This document shows, one piece after another, positions 1 through 9,721 of a stretch of 64,000 nt of DNA (position 1 is the stretch's first letter; the number at the start of each line of letters is the position of its first letter). Source of the DNA: an uncultured Christensenellaceae bacterium (GTDB lineage: Bacteria; Bacillota; Clostridia; Christensenellales; Borkfalkiaceae); the NCBI GenBank assembly GCA_910586945.1, contig CAJULO010000004.1, positions 78,749-142,748 on the forward strand. The letters are read 5' to 3'. The translations under genes and the position numbers were made by a program. Under the pieces are notes generated by a model. The model was not told the origin of the DNA, made no database searches, and saw nothing but the letters and a program-made list of their open reading frames with translations.

Positions 1-896
1 TCCATAGCTATTAAAATATCTTTTTCAGTGTGTGCTCTACCAATATTTTCTAATGTTTGATTGGAAAATGACTGTGGATTTACACAGATACGATTGACTG
101 CAAACTCTTTTAATATTTCTAACTTTCTTTCTGTAAAGACATCAGGACGCCCAGCTTCAACTGTATATTCAATGCCATTTGTCACAAATTGTTTTACATT
201 GGATAATAGACTATAAAGTTGCTCTTCATCTAAAATCAGTGGCGTTCCACCACCAATATAAATACTGCTTAAACTATTGTACAAGCCCTCGATGTGCTGC
301 AATTCTAACTGTAATATTTGTAAATATTTTTCTAGATATTGCCTTGTTTTGCTGATAGGCGCTGTGATAAAAGAGCAATAGTTACATCGTGTAGGACAAA
401 AAGGTATGCTGATATATAAGTCTGCTTTTTGCATTGCCTTTTGATTTTGATAATAAGGTTTTTGTATTTTTAAAATTTGCTCTACTAAACTAATATTTTG
501 TGGCACTACATGTAAATTTGCAAAATTCTGTTTAAAATCAGCGCCTTGTTCTATATATTGATATGCAAGCTTTGTAGGACGAATTCCTGTTAAGGCACCC
601 CATGGTAATACCTTATGCGTTTCTTGCGATAGTGCCTCATATAAAGCTAATTTTGCAAAACGCTTTACAAGCCGTTTTTGCTCTATTGGGTCTCCTTCTT
701 CAATTTCTTTTTCTTGTCGGTATTGATGTTCATTCACAGTTATATCACTCACAACTTTATTGCTATTTATTTGTAAATGATAATAAATTTGCAAAGAAAA
801 TGTAGAAAAAAGACGTACTACTTCTAAAAACTCTGGTTCTAAAGCAGTCTGATTGGTTTTAAAAGTTATCCTTGATGTATTATTTTTATTATTCAT
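1..896 (-). CDS. hemZ: Coproporphyrinogen dehydrogenase HemZ-like radical SAM protein (C-terminus outside window)
   Basis: The reading frame is open from an ATG at 896 to the window edge (298 codons seen; HemZ proteins are usually about 500 residues). The radical SAM cluster motif CPTRCNYC follows ISIPF near residue 170, and a GGGTP motif follows about 60 residues later. The LTGIRPTK block before the radical SAM domain is typical of HemZ rather than HemN. HemZ/HemN enzymes oxidise coproporphyrinogen III without oxygen, although many clostridial homologues have an untested role. It is the last visible gene of the recJ-rel-MBL-hemZ run, an order common in Clostridia. Confidence 0.85.
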   Translation of the reverse strand, partial: MNNKNNTSRITFKTNQTALEPEFLEVVRLFSTFSLQIYYHLQINSNKVVSDITVNEHQYRQEKEIEEGDPIEQKRLVKRFAKLALYEALSQETHKVLPWGALTGIRPTKLAYQYIEQGADFKQNFANLHVVPQNISLVEQILKIQKPYYQNQKAMQKADLYISIPFCPTRCNYCSFITAPISKTRQYLEKYLQILQLELQHIEGLYNSLSSIYIGGGTPLILDEEQLYSLLSNVKQFVTNGIEYTVEAGRPDVFTERKLEILKEFAVNRICVNPQSFSNQTLENIGRAHTEKDILIAM

Positions 897-907
897 ATTT
901 TTAAAAA

Positions 908-1543
908 TTATCTATATCTTGAAAGAGGATTATTTGCTTTTTCATGTCTAATTGTTGTCGACCAACCATGTCCAGGATGTACAATAATATCTTCCCTTAA
1001 TAGCAACAACTTATCAATAGATTCCTGCATTTGTGCCATACTGCCAGTTGATAAATCTGTTCTACCAACACACTCATAAAATAAGGTATCTCCACTAAAT
1101 AAATGATTTTCAATGAGTAAACAGCAACTTCCTATTGTATGCCCTGGTGTCGCAATGACTTGTATATCCATACCAGCAAAATTTAGTTTATCGCCATCTT
1201 GAAAATAAAAATCAAACTTACCATATTGCATCAATTTTTCAACTTGTACTCTATCTTTTGCATCCATACAAAATACGAGTTCGTTCCCACTCGTTAGTGC
1301 AATCTCTTTTTCTTGTTGCAAAATGCCTACTTTTACTCCCCGTTGCATAAGTGCGTAACAACCAACTATATGGTCAAAATGTCCGTGGGTCAAAAGCAAA
1401 TGCGTTATATTTAAATTTTGCTTTTCTGCTTCTTGTATAACTAAATTTCCCCCACAGTCTATCAAAATGGCATCTTTATTGTTTTTTGTTACTATATATC
1501 CATTCATATCAAGTTGACCATCTGGTACAGTATAAATTTTCAT
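908..1543 (-). CDS. MBL-fold metal-dependent hydrolase (glyoxalase II-like)
   Basis: A small metallo-beta-lactamase-fold protein of 211 residues. It has the metal motif THGHFDH near residue 55, a GHTIGS segment, SGDTLF with the bridging Asp, and HPGHG near the C-terminus, the full ligand set of glyoxalase II-like hydrolases. An ATG lies six codons upstream at 1561, but the AAGGAG ribosome binding site falls inside that extension and is well spaced for the ATG at 1543, so 1543 is preferred. It lies 21 bases after rel. The substrate is unknown; hydroxyacylglutathione or another thioester is possible. Confidence 0.85.
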   Translation of the reverse strand: MKIYTVPDGQLDMNGYIVTKNNKDAILIDCGGNLVIQEAEKQNLNITHLLLTHGHFDHIVGCYALMQRGVKVGILQQEKEIALTSGNELVFCMDAKDRVQVEKLMQYGKFDFYFQDGDKLNFAGMDIQVIATPGHTIGSCCLLIENHLFSGDTLFYECVGRTDLSTGSMAQMQESIDKLLLLREDIIVHPGHGWSTTIRHEKANNPLSRYR

Positions 1544-1564
1544 TTTTAACTCCTTTTTCAAATT

Positions 1565-3685
1565 CTATCTATAAACTGCCAAAAGCTGCTGATTTTTTTC
1601 CAATTGCTTCATTAAATTTTCTAAATTATCTTTATTCTGTAAATGCACAGACACCTCTAAAAGAATATTTCCACTTTTTAGTTTTCTTGAATTTACACCA
1701 GAAAGTTTTAAACGCATTTCCTTTAACACTAGAGTTACAATATTGAGTCCTTCCATCATATCTTTCGTCTCCATAAAGATAGTTGCTATAAAATCAATAT
1801 TTTGTTCCTTTGCCCACGATGCTTCTAATAGTTTATTCTCTCCAGTGTACATTTGTACATTGCAACAATCAATACGATGTATTACAATACCACGTTCACG
1901 CCTTACAATACCAACAATTTTTTCACCAGGTAATGGATTACAACATCCAGCAAGATGTGTTAACAAACCAGACATCCCTTGTACTAAAATGCCACTCCCA
2001 TTTTTCTCTTTTGTGCTATTTGTCCAATGTGTTAGATTTGGTTGTTTGAGTTTATATAAGTTGATAAGTTTAAATAAAACTTGTGTATATCTGATAGCTC
2101 CATAACCGATAGAGGCATATAGTTCTTCTATATTGGAAAGATTGAGTTTTTCATTTACCTTTTGAAAACTTTCTTCTGTAAGCAAATCAGTTAAAATATA
2201 CCCTCTCTTTTTTGCTTCTATCATTAAGATGGAGCGTCCTACCTTGACATTTTCCTCCTTCATTTCGCGCTTGAAAAATTGTTTAATCTTTGCTTTTGTT
2301 CTACTCACTTGTGCAAAACGCAACCAATCCCATGAAGGGCCTTTAGATGTAGGTGAAGTTAAAATCTCTATAACATCACCCGTCTTTAATTTAGAATGTA
2401 ATGGAACTATTTTTTCGTTAATTTTTGCACCTATACAATGATTTCCAACTTCACTATGGATACTATAGGCAAAATCTATAGGGGTTGCATTATGTGGTAG
2501 TGAAATCACTTTCCCTTGTGGTGTAAAAACTAAAATTTCACTATCATATAGTTCTGTCTTTAAAAGTTGTAAAAAATCTTTTGAATCTTTTATACTTCCT
2601 TCCCAGTCCATGATTTCACGAATCCATGACAATCTTTCTGTAAAGGCAGAACTATCCACTCTTTTTTCTTTATATAACCAATGTGCAGCAACGCCAAATT
2701 CTGCAACAATATTCATTTCATATGTACGAATTTGAATTTCTACTGTCTGTCCATAATTTGTCATAACAGTTGTGTGCAACGACTGGTATAAATTTTTTTT
2801 AGGCATAGCAATGTAGTCTTTAATTCTACCAGGAATAGGTTTCCATTGCTTATGAATCTTTCCTAATACTTCATAACAATTATCTATAGTTGCTACAAGC
2901 ACACGCACAGCAATTAAGTCGTAAATTTCATCAATACTTTTATGCTGTTCCTGCATTTTCTTGTATATAGAAGCAAAATGTTTAGGTCTACCAAAAACCT
3001 CTGCTTGTATATCACTTTCTTTTAAAATTTTTTCTATCTCTTGCACAATAGAGTCTACTATTGCCGTTCTTGTTTGCAATTTTTGTGCTATTCCATTGCG
3101 AACTTCCAAAAAGGCAGCATTATCTAAATATTTAAAAGATAAATCCTCTAATTGCGATTTCATTTGTTGCATACCCAATCGCCCAGCAATCGGAGCATAA
3201 ATTTCTTGTGTCTCTTTCGAGATTGCTATTTGTCTCTCACGCGATAAATAATCAAGTGTCTGCATATTATGTAATCTATCAGCCAGTTTGATGATTATGA
3301 CACGAATATCTTTTGCCATTGCTACAAATAACTTTCTAAAATTTTCAGCATCTTCCTCTTCTTTAGACTGAAATTCTATTTTATCAAGCTTAGTGACACT
3401 TTGAACAAGTTGAAAGATTTCATCACCGAACATTTTTATTATGTTTTCCTTGGTAACAGCAGTATCTTCTATTACATCATGTAAAAAGGCTGCAGCAATT
3501 GTAGATGCATCTAAATGTAAAGCAATTAAACTCTCTGCTACTGCATATGGATGTATAAAATATTCTTCACCAGAACGCCTTTTTTGTCCAGCATGTGCTT
3601 CTTTTGCAACTTGATATGCTTTCAAAATAATTTTTTGTTCTTCTGCCGTATACTCTTGTATTTTTTGTTGCAATGCTTGATACAT
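1565..3685 (-). CDS. rel: Bifunctional (p)ppGpp synthetase/hydrolase Rel
   Basis: A full-length RelA/SpoT homologue of 706 residues that makes and degrades the stringent-response alarmone. The N-terminal HD hydrolase domain shows FLHDVIEDT near residue 70. The synthetase domain carries GRPKHFASIYKKM and RIKDYIAMPKKNLYQSLHT near residues 230-310; the RxKD form is that of bifunctional enzymes. A TGS domain follows (TPIDFAYSIHSEVG), then a region with CCNPLPG and a C-terminal ACT domain. AAGGAT precedes the ATG. It sits between recJ and the MBL hydrolase, the usual clostridial setting, although the apt gene often found between recJ and rel is absent. Confidence 0.97.
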   Translation of the reverse strand: MYQALQQKIQEYTAEEQKIILKAYQVAKEAHAGQKRRSGEEYFIHPYAVAESLIALHLDASTIAAAFLHDVIEDTAVTKENIIKMFGDEIFQLVQSVTKLDKIEFQSKEEEDAENFRKLFVAMAKDIRVIIIKLADRLHNMQTLDYLSRERQIAISKETQEIYAPIAGRLGMQQMKSQLEDLSFKYLDNAAFLEVRNGIAQKLQTRTAIVDSIVQEIEKILKESDIQAEVFGRPKHFASIYKKMQEQHKSIDEIYDLIAVRVLVATIDNCYEVLGKIHKQWKPIPGRIKDYIAMPKKNLYQSLHTTVMTNYGQTVEIQIRTYEMNIVAEFGVAAHWLYKEKRVDSSAFTERLSWIREIMDWEGSIKDSKDFLQLLKTELYDSEILVFTPQGKVISLPHNATPIDFAYSIHSEVGNHCIGAKINEKIVPLHSKLKTGDVIEILTSPTSKGPSWDWLRFAQVSRTKAKIKQFFKREMKEENVKVGRSILMIEAKKRGYILTDLLTEESFQKVNEKLNLSNIEELYASIGYGAIRYTQVLFKLINLYKLKQPNLTHWTNSTKEKNGSGILVQGMSGLLTHLAGCCNPLPGEKIVGIVRRERGIVIHRIDCCNVQMYTGENKLLEASWAKEQNIDFIATIFMETKDMMEGLNIVTLVLKEMRLKLSGVNSRKLKSGNILLEVSVHLQNKDNLENLMKQLEKNQQLLAVYR

Positions 3686-3755
3686 ATATTATCCTTTTTC
3701 TCTTGCGGCAAATTGTAGTGTAAATTTTGCATCATACAAAATTTTACCTTAAAAA

Positions 3756-6092
3756 TTACGCACCTAATAGCAATTTTTCTTGTAAACTTATAATTCTATT
3801 ATATATTTTAGAATTTTGTAATTCTGTTTTTTCGCCCTTAGTCGTTCTTAAATAATTCCCTTGTTTTGTAAATATACCTAATTCCAAAAAAACTTCAATG
3901 GCAAAAACAAGTTCCCTTTGTTTATCTTCATCTTGCTGTAACTGTTTTGCAATTGCAACACTATCCTCGCCTATAAGTGCATTAAAGCTAGAGAGTTCTT
4001 TATAGAGTTTACACATATTTTCTCTTGAAGTATCCATGTTTTTTAGTTCTTCATATCCACAAATATCGGTATTCACCATAATTTGTTTTGGAAATGTAGA
4101 GGCAAATTGATAACTAATTGCCGATTCTAAACAGATAATATCTTTAAAAATAGAAAGATTTAATCCATCTTGTGGAGCAATCAACAGTGTATCATCAGCT
4201 ACTTTTGAAGAGAGTTGAAATATATTTACAGTTAAATCTTTTAAAGCAGTTTGAAATTCTTTAGGTGGTCTTTTATTGCTTACAAAAAGCATTCCATAAT
4301 TTTCCCCTGCTTTTTCACGCTCTTTCATATTTGCTAAAATCTCTTCTGTCTTGCAAAAATGGATAGAGAGTCTTTCCTCTTCTAGCAAAATTGATTTTAA
4401 TTGATTTTGAAAAAAATATAATTCAGCAATTTTACCACCTTGTCCTTCACAAATCAATTCACGCACAATACCTCTAATACTTTCTACATGTTTAAATTTA
4501 GAAATATTGCATTCGAATATAATTTTTTTAGGTACATCTGCTTGCAAAATAGGCATATATTGTTGTGCAGAAAACCATAACATCTCTAATTTTTTTGCTT
4601 TAATTAAGAGATGTGGGGAACCTTCTTTTAAAGTTTGCACTTGCAAATTTGTAGCATCAATAGCAAAAAGTGGCTTTTTATTCCCTACACCACATGGTTC
4701 AAGTCTTTCTAATTCCTTAACAATAGCAGGTGTTAAATTATAGTTTAATTCACACACACTAATAGTTGGTACAAAAGCTTCTTTAGAATAATGTTCTGCA
4801 AAATACTTATTTAAAGCAGCTTTTAATGGTTCAAAATTTTCCTCTTTAATATTGACACCCGCTGCATGTGCATGCCCACCAAATTCTTCAATTAAATGTG
4901 CTGTCGATTTTAATGCATTATAGACCCCAATACTTTCAATTGTTCGTGCTGATCCCTTTAATTTTTCTCCATTTTTTACAAATAAAATGGTTGGACGATT
5001 AAATTCATCAGCAATGCGCGCTGCTACTATACCAACAAGTCCACTATTCCAATTTTCATCATAGAGCATAATAACACTTTCTGTTCCACCAGACTGCATA
5101 ATTTTTTCTTTGACACTCTTATAAACTTCTTCACACAGTTGTTGCCGTTGTACATTATAGTCTACTAAATTTTGTGATATTTCTTCAATTTTACTAGCAT
5201 CAGTCTCAGTTAGTAATTGTAAAGCACAGTTTGCATTGCCCATTCTACCAGCAGCATTGATGCGTGGAGCAACATTAAATGCTAAAGTCTGCACAGTAAT
5301 TTCCTCTTTTTTACCTTGTAAAAGTTGTGCAATGGATAATCTTGTTCTTGCGTTGATTCTCTTTAAGCCTTCAAAAACTATATCTCTATTTTCGCCTATA
5401 AGAGATACACTATCCGCTACTGTGGATATTGTTGCAATATCTAAAAACTGATATGCTTTTTCGCCTAAAATAGCACAAGCAACTTTAAAGGCAACGCCTG
5501 CCCCTGCAAGATTGTTATATGGATAATATTTACAATATTTGGGGTTTACAATTACACAATCTGGTAATATATCTGGTAGTTCATGATGGTCTGTTACCAC
5601 AATATCCACCCCATGCGCCTTTACATAGGCAACTTCATCTTTATTGCTGATACCACAGTCGACAGTTATAATTAAGTCTGGTTTTTCGTACTGGAATAAC
5701 TTATCTAGCGAAGTAATATTCAAACCATATCCTTCACTGCGTTCTGGAATAAAGGCAATTACATTTGCATCATATTCTTTCAGAGCCAAATATAAAATAG
5801 ATGCTGCACCAATACCATCTGCATCATAATCACCAAATACAACAATTTTACCGCCTTTTGCTTTTACAGTATCAATTTTCTCTTTTAATATAGACATACC
5901 CGTCATTAAAAATGGGTCAATAAAATGACTACTTGAAGGATTTAAAAAGTTTTCTATTTTTTCTTTCGTGTCAATAGAACGAGCATACAAAATTTTTGTA
6001 GTTAATTCATGTAAATTACATACCTTAGCAAGTTCTTGAATTCTATTTTCATCTTCAATCTGCAAATCATAGTCAAATACTAATCTCTTCAT
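3756..6092 (-). CDS. recJ: Single-stranded-DNA-specific exonuclease RecJ
   Basis: A 5'-to-3' single-strand exonuclease used in recombination and repair. The DHH phosphoesterase motifs are all visible: VVFGDYDADG at residues 84-93, VDCGIS near 145, TDHHE near 168, NAAGRMG near 280, and the DHHA1 motif GGHAHAAG near 400. The protein is 778 residues, longer than the E. coli enzyme, because of a C-terminal extension of the kind seen in Firmicutes RecJ. It is the first gene of the operon and has a consensus promoter upstream. Confidence 0.96.
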   Translation of the reverse strand: MKRLVFDYDLQIEDENRIQELAKVCNLHELTTKILYARSIDTKEKIENFLNPSSSHFIDPFLMTGMSILKEKIDTVKAKGGKIVVFGDYDADGIGAASILYLALKEYDANVIAFIPERSEGYGLNITSLDKLFQYEKPDLIITVDCGISNKDEVAYVKAHGVDIVVTDHHELPDILPDCVIVNPKYCKYYPYNNLAGAGVAFKVACAILGEKAYQFLDIATISTVADSVSLIGENRDIVFEGLKRINARTRLSIAQLLQGKKEEITVQTLAFNVAPRINAAGRMGNANCALQLLTETDASKIEEISQNLVDYNVQRQQLCEEVYKSVKEKIMQSGGTESVIMLYDENWNSGLVGIVAARIADEFNRPTILFVKNGEKLKGSARTIESIGVYNALKSTAHLIEEFGGHAHAAGVNIKEENFEPLKAALNKYFAEHYSKEAFVPTISVCELNYNLTPAIVKELERLEPCGVGNKKPLFAIDATNLQVQTLKEGSPHLLIKAKKLEMLWFSAQQYMPILQADVPKKIIFECNISKFKHVESIRGIVRELICEGQGGKIAELYFFQNQLKSILLEEERLSIHFCKTEEILANMKEREKAGENYGMLFVSNKRPPKEFQTALKDLTVNIFQLSSKVADDTLLIAPQDGLNLSIFKDIICLESAISYQFASTFPKQIMVNTDICGYEELKNMDTSRENMCKLYKELSSFNALIGEDSVAIAKQLQQDEDKQRELVFAIEVFLELGIFTKQGNYLRTTKGEKTELQNSKIYNRIISLQEKLLLGA

Positions 6093-6120
6093 ATCATACT
6101 CTCATCAATTTTATGTTACT

Positions 6121-6149
6121 ATTATACCTAAATCTATCAAAAATGTCAA
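6121..6149 (-). promoter_or_regulatory. Sigma-A promoter of the recJ-rel operon
   Basis: Minus strand: -35 TTGACA (6144-6149), 17-base spacer, -10 TATAAT (6121-6126). Both hexamers match the consensus exactly. It lies about 30 bases before the recJ start codon. Confidence 0.85.
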
Positions 6150-6295
6150 ATATAGAAATTCAACTTATTGAAGACAATATCCCCATTATGCTATGCTACT
6201 TATATAAGTAGAGACTATATTTTCTCAATACTTTACCTATAAAAAATAAAATGAAGAAAAAATATATTGCGTTACAAATTGTATCTTGATATAGC

Positions 6296-6338
6296 AAAAA
6301 ACTAGTAAATAAATACTCGTCTTATTTACTAGTTTTTT
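6296..6338. terminator. Terminator after the M60 peptidase gene
   Basis: Inverted repeat: ACTAGTAAATAA (6301-6312) pairs with TTATTTACTAGT, flanked by A and T runs on both sides, so it could act in either direction. It lies just beyond the stop codon of the minus-strand gene at 6359. Confidence 0.75.
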
Positions 6339-6358
6339 ATTTATCTCTAAAAAAATAT

Positions 6359-9300
6359 CTATTTAGATTCTCTTTTTTTCTTAGCATTAACTTTTGTTAT
6401 TGTAGCAATCATTACCCATAGTATAGTTGCAAGTAATAGTGCACCACCAATAACAAATAAATTTATTGTTTTTTGTTGCTCTTTATCTAAAATAGTTGGC
6501 CCTCTTAAAACTCTTATAGATATTTCGCAAGTTGAAATGTTTCCATCACTATCTGCCACAGATAAAGCAACATTATATCTACCTGCACTTCTAAAATCCC
6601 AGTTAGATTCAACTTTAAAGTTATCTGCTGTAAGAACTATCTCTTTATCTTCATTATCAAATACTTTTATATAATTTATAAAGTCTAAATCTTTATACTG
6701 ATCTACTTCAATATTGTTATATAAAACTTCTATATTTGGTTTTCCACCCGCCACTATTTTTTGCATAAGTTCTATATAAGGAGCTTTATCTTCTTCTCTT
6801 AATGTGTAAAATTTAGTTAAAAAGAGAGATTTATCTTGTTCATTTAAATATTTGCTTTCAAGTTTGTTTGGATTTTGATTAAAGTATTCTACATATTGAT
6901 TTAATTCATCTATCAAAATAGGCCTTAATGCTGTATATGCAGCATCGGCAGCTGAGAAAGAATCATCTTTAAAGCTTGGTACAAATCCATCTTTCGTGAT
7001 TGTATAAGAGATTGTAACCCCATTATTCGTATTGAGTCCAGTATAATTCGCAGCAGGAAGTTCTTGCTTTGTTATCATAGAATAGACTTTTACTCTTTTA
7101 GGATTGTGCGTAAATATTTCGACAACATAACCATAGTCTAAAGTAATTGTTTCATTTGGCACAGTTGAAGTTGTAAAATATCCATTGCCTTTTACTTCTT
7201 TCAAATATATTTGATTTTTATTATTATCAAGTATTTTTACACTGATAAATAAATCATTAGGTGCATTTGCCCATCCATTACTTTGATTGCCAAGATTTGC
7301 TGCTCCTAAAATAACTGTACCAGAAGTATTCTGCTTTGCCAATTGTAATTGAAATCCATAAGTGTTATGAATTCCAGTAATACCAAGCATTGTTGGATGA
7401 TATCCAGTTGTATCTATTGAACTATATACAATATCATAACTATTATCACCTTGTTTCAAGGTGGAAAATTTTACTTCACGAATATACTTCTCTAAAATTG
7501 GTGAACGTAAATAATAGGTTCCAGTATAGATATTGTTGAATACAACTTGCCCACCTTGTACATTTGCTTTATATTTTGTATTATTCCCTTGTTCAAGAAA
7601 AAATAGTTTTCCTTCTATATTAGCTGGATTATCTATTTGTATATTGATAGTTAAATTTGATTGCACATTATATTTTTCTAAAATGCTATCTTTCACAACC
7701 AAATATTTGCGTGTTAAATTTTCGCCCTGCATAATCTCATTTAATTTAGTCCCTGCATTATCAGCAAGTATAGAAGCAGATTGACTTACATTTTCCATTC
7801 TTTTTACTACTGCATCACTAACATTAAGTCTCCACGCATCCCAATATGGTAAGATATTCACATTATATTCATCAGCAAAGAAAAGTGCATAAATATCTTG
7901 ATTTGGTGTAGAAGATGTAAATTCACCAGTTAGCATTTTTTCTCTAAAATATCTAAACATCTTCGCGTATGTATTTGGTCCTTCAAAGGAATCAAATAAA
8001 TTTACTATGGCATAAAGTCTTTCTTTTACATTAATTTGTAAAAAAGTTTTTCCAGATAAGCGTCCAGAATTTCTAGCATCTTCCTTATCTTTTTCCAACC
8101 AATCACTACTTGCAGGATAAATTGATTTATCCATTTGCGTATAATGTGCAAGTATATTATTGCCAACCTCACCCAATTGCATAGTGCCTTTCCCTAAATA
8201 TCCTTGATAACCATGGCCAACCTCATGTATTTCCGCCCAACCAGTTGTAAAAAAATAGTCCATTGAAGCTGAATTTGCTCCTACATGGTTCCCATTATAA
8301 TAAGCAAATCCCCAACCATTTTTATTTGCTCGTATCAAATATTTTGAACGAAAATTTTGATGCACTGCTTTATCTGGATGAAAAGATAATCCTACTATAT
8401 CATCCATTTTCCGCACTACTTTTAAATAATATTCTAAAACTTTATCATATGTTTTAAAAATACCTTGTTCTGCAGCTCTTATATTTATAACTGGTGTAAG
8501 CATTGTTACTGCTTCATTTTCTATAATTGCAAAACCATCTCTACTATCGAGCCAAGTTTGTCTAAAAGCTGCTTCATCATCGCCATAGCGATAATAATTT
8601 AATGGATGCACATCATCTGCATTATATTCCATCTCAATTTTATATGTTGTAGAAATATCTCCCCCTCTACCTAATATAATTGATGTTACCAATGGTATAC
8701 TATCATAACTGCTTGCTGGTTGATTTGAAACAGTGTTTTGAACGGTTGTGTAATTATCATTTGCAGTATTATACTTTACTGTTAATCCTCTTTCTTGTAA
8801 CCTATCATTATTTAGTAAGTCTATAACAGTATTTCTGCCACCTTTAAGTACTCTAAATTTAAAAGATTTTCCTGCTGGAAGATAAATACCTAAATGTTGT
8901 CTATCTCCCTTATTACATCTATTCATACCAACAAACTCAAAATTCCAGTCATTTGGAAGCATATATAAAATTCTTTCAACATTGATTAGCTTATTTTCAT
9001 CATTTGTAACTGTTACTGGCACTGTTAATGTTGAAGTATTATTATGTGAATCTGTTACAGAGTACACAATTGTATATTCCCCTGCTGTATTTGACTGTAC
9101 ATTATTAGAGATACACTTTACTGCTAATTCTCCATCTTCAAAATCTCTTGCAAATACTCTAAAGCGTGCATCTTGCACATTAAAATTGGTTACTGCATTT
9201 TTAGACATTTTTATCTTAGATGTTCCATAAATAACTGGTGCATTTTTTTCACTATAATAAAAATCACTATTTTGTCTTGCTAAAGCAAAAATATTTGGAG

Positions 9301-9382
9301 CATATATTGCTATTATTCCTAAAAAAAATGTACAAAAAATGAGTATTGCTAGAATAAGAAATCCCAACTTTTTCTTGAACAT
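6359..9382 (-). CDS. Membrane-anchored M60-family (enhancin-like) metallopeptidase
   Basis: A 1007-residue surface protein. A hydrophobic N-terminal segment (about residues 7-35) could be a signal peptide or anchor, and a C-terminal transmembrane helix (about 970-995) is followed by a basic tail KKKRESK. The zinc motif HEVGH at 386-390 is followed by Glu405, fitting the M60 pattern HExxH-x(8-28)-E. Ig-like/DUF5011-type beta domains appear near residues 40-130 and 890-955. M60 enzymes typically cleave glycoproteins such as mucins, so a host-glycan niche is plausible, but the substrate is an inference. AAGGAG precedes the ATG. The gene stands alone between two terminators. Confidence 0.85.
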   Translation of the reverse strand: MFKKKLGFLILAILIFCTFFLGIIAIYAPNIFALARQNSDFYYSEKNAPVIYGTSKIKMSKNAVTNFNVQDARFRVFARDFEDGELAVKCISNNVQSNTAGEYTIVYSVTDSHNNTSTLTVPVTVTNDENKLINVERILYMLPNDWNFEFVGMNRCNKGDRQHLGIYLPAGKSFKFRVLKGGRNTVIDLLNNDRLQERGLTVKYNTANDNYTTVQNTVSNQPASSYDSIPLVTSIILGRGGDISTTYKIEMEYNADDVHPLNYYRYGDDEAAFRQTWLDSRDGFAIIENEAVTMLTPVINIRAAEQGIFKTYDKVLEYYLKVVRKMDDIVGLSFHPDKAVHQNFRSKYLIRANKNGWGFAYYNGNHVGANSASMDYFFTTGWAEIHEVGHGYQGYLGKGTMQLGEVGNNILAHYTQMDKSIYPASSDWLEKDKEDARNSGRLSGKTFLQINVKERLYAIVNLFDSFEGPNTYAKMFRYFREKMLTGEFTSSTPNQDIYALFFADEYNVNILPYWDAWRLNVSDAVVKRMENVSQSASILADNAGTKLNEIMQGENLTRKYLVVKDSILEKYNVQSNLTINIQIDNPANIEGKLFFLEQGNNTKYKANVQGGQVVFNNIYTGTYYLRSPILEKYIREVKFSTLKQGDNSYDIVYSSIDTTGYHPTMLGITGIHNTYGFQLQLAKQNTSGTVILGAANLGNQSNGWANAPNDLFISVKILDNNKNQIYLKEVKGNGYFTTSTVPNETITLDYGYVVEIFTHNPKRVKVYSMITKQELPAANYTGLNTNNGVTISYTITKDGFVPSFKDDSFSAADAAYTALRPILIDELNQYVEYFNQNPNKLESKYLNEQDKSLFLTKFYTLREEDKAPYIELMQKIVAGGKPNIEVLYNNIEVDQYKDLDFINYIKVFDNEDKEIVLTADNFKVESNWDFRSAGRYNVALSVADSDGNISTCEISIRVLRGPTILDKEQQKTINLFVIGGALLLATILWVMIATITKVNAKKKRESK

Positions 9383-9683
9383 TATTTCTCTCCTTTATGG
9401 TATCTGCTTATTATATCTATTATTTTTTATCCTTATTTATCCGTACAATTCAATATATTAAATATACAATATTACATTATACTAATACATATTTAAATAT
9501 AATAATACAATTCCTTAACATATCTTTTAATTTATGTATTATATAATAATAGCATAAAATGCAAAAAAAGTCAAGCATTTGGATAGGTTTAAAACATTAC
9601 ATCAAATTATAACTGTTATAATTTTTATTTTATTTATAATAATGGCTATTCTTAAATTTAATACCTTAAAATGTATTGACATA
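9383..9683. other. AT-rich intergenic region
   Basis: About 300 bases between the secF terminator and the M60 gene start. No open frame with a ribosome binding site and no convincing RNA gene was seen. It must hold the M60 promoter, but no -35/-10 pair stands out. Confidence 0.5.
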
Positions 9684-9718
9684 AAAAAATAAGACAAGTT
9701 ATTCACTGTCTTATTTTT
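9684..9718. terminator. Terminator after secF
   Basis: The inverted repeat AATAAGACA / TGTCTTATT is flanked by A and T runs, just downstream of the secF stop codon. Confidence 0.75.
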
Positions 9719-9721
9719 CAT

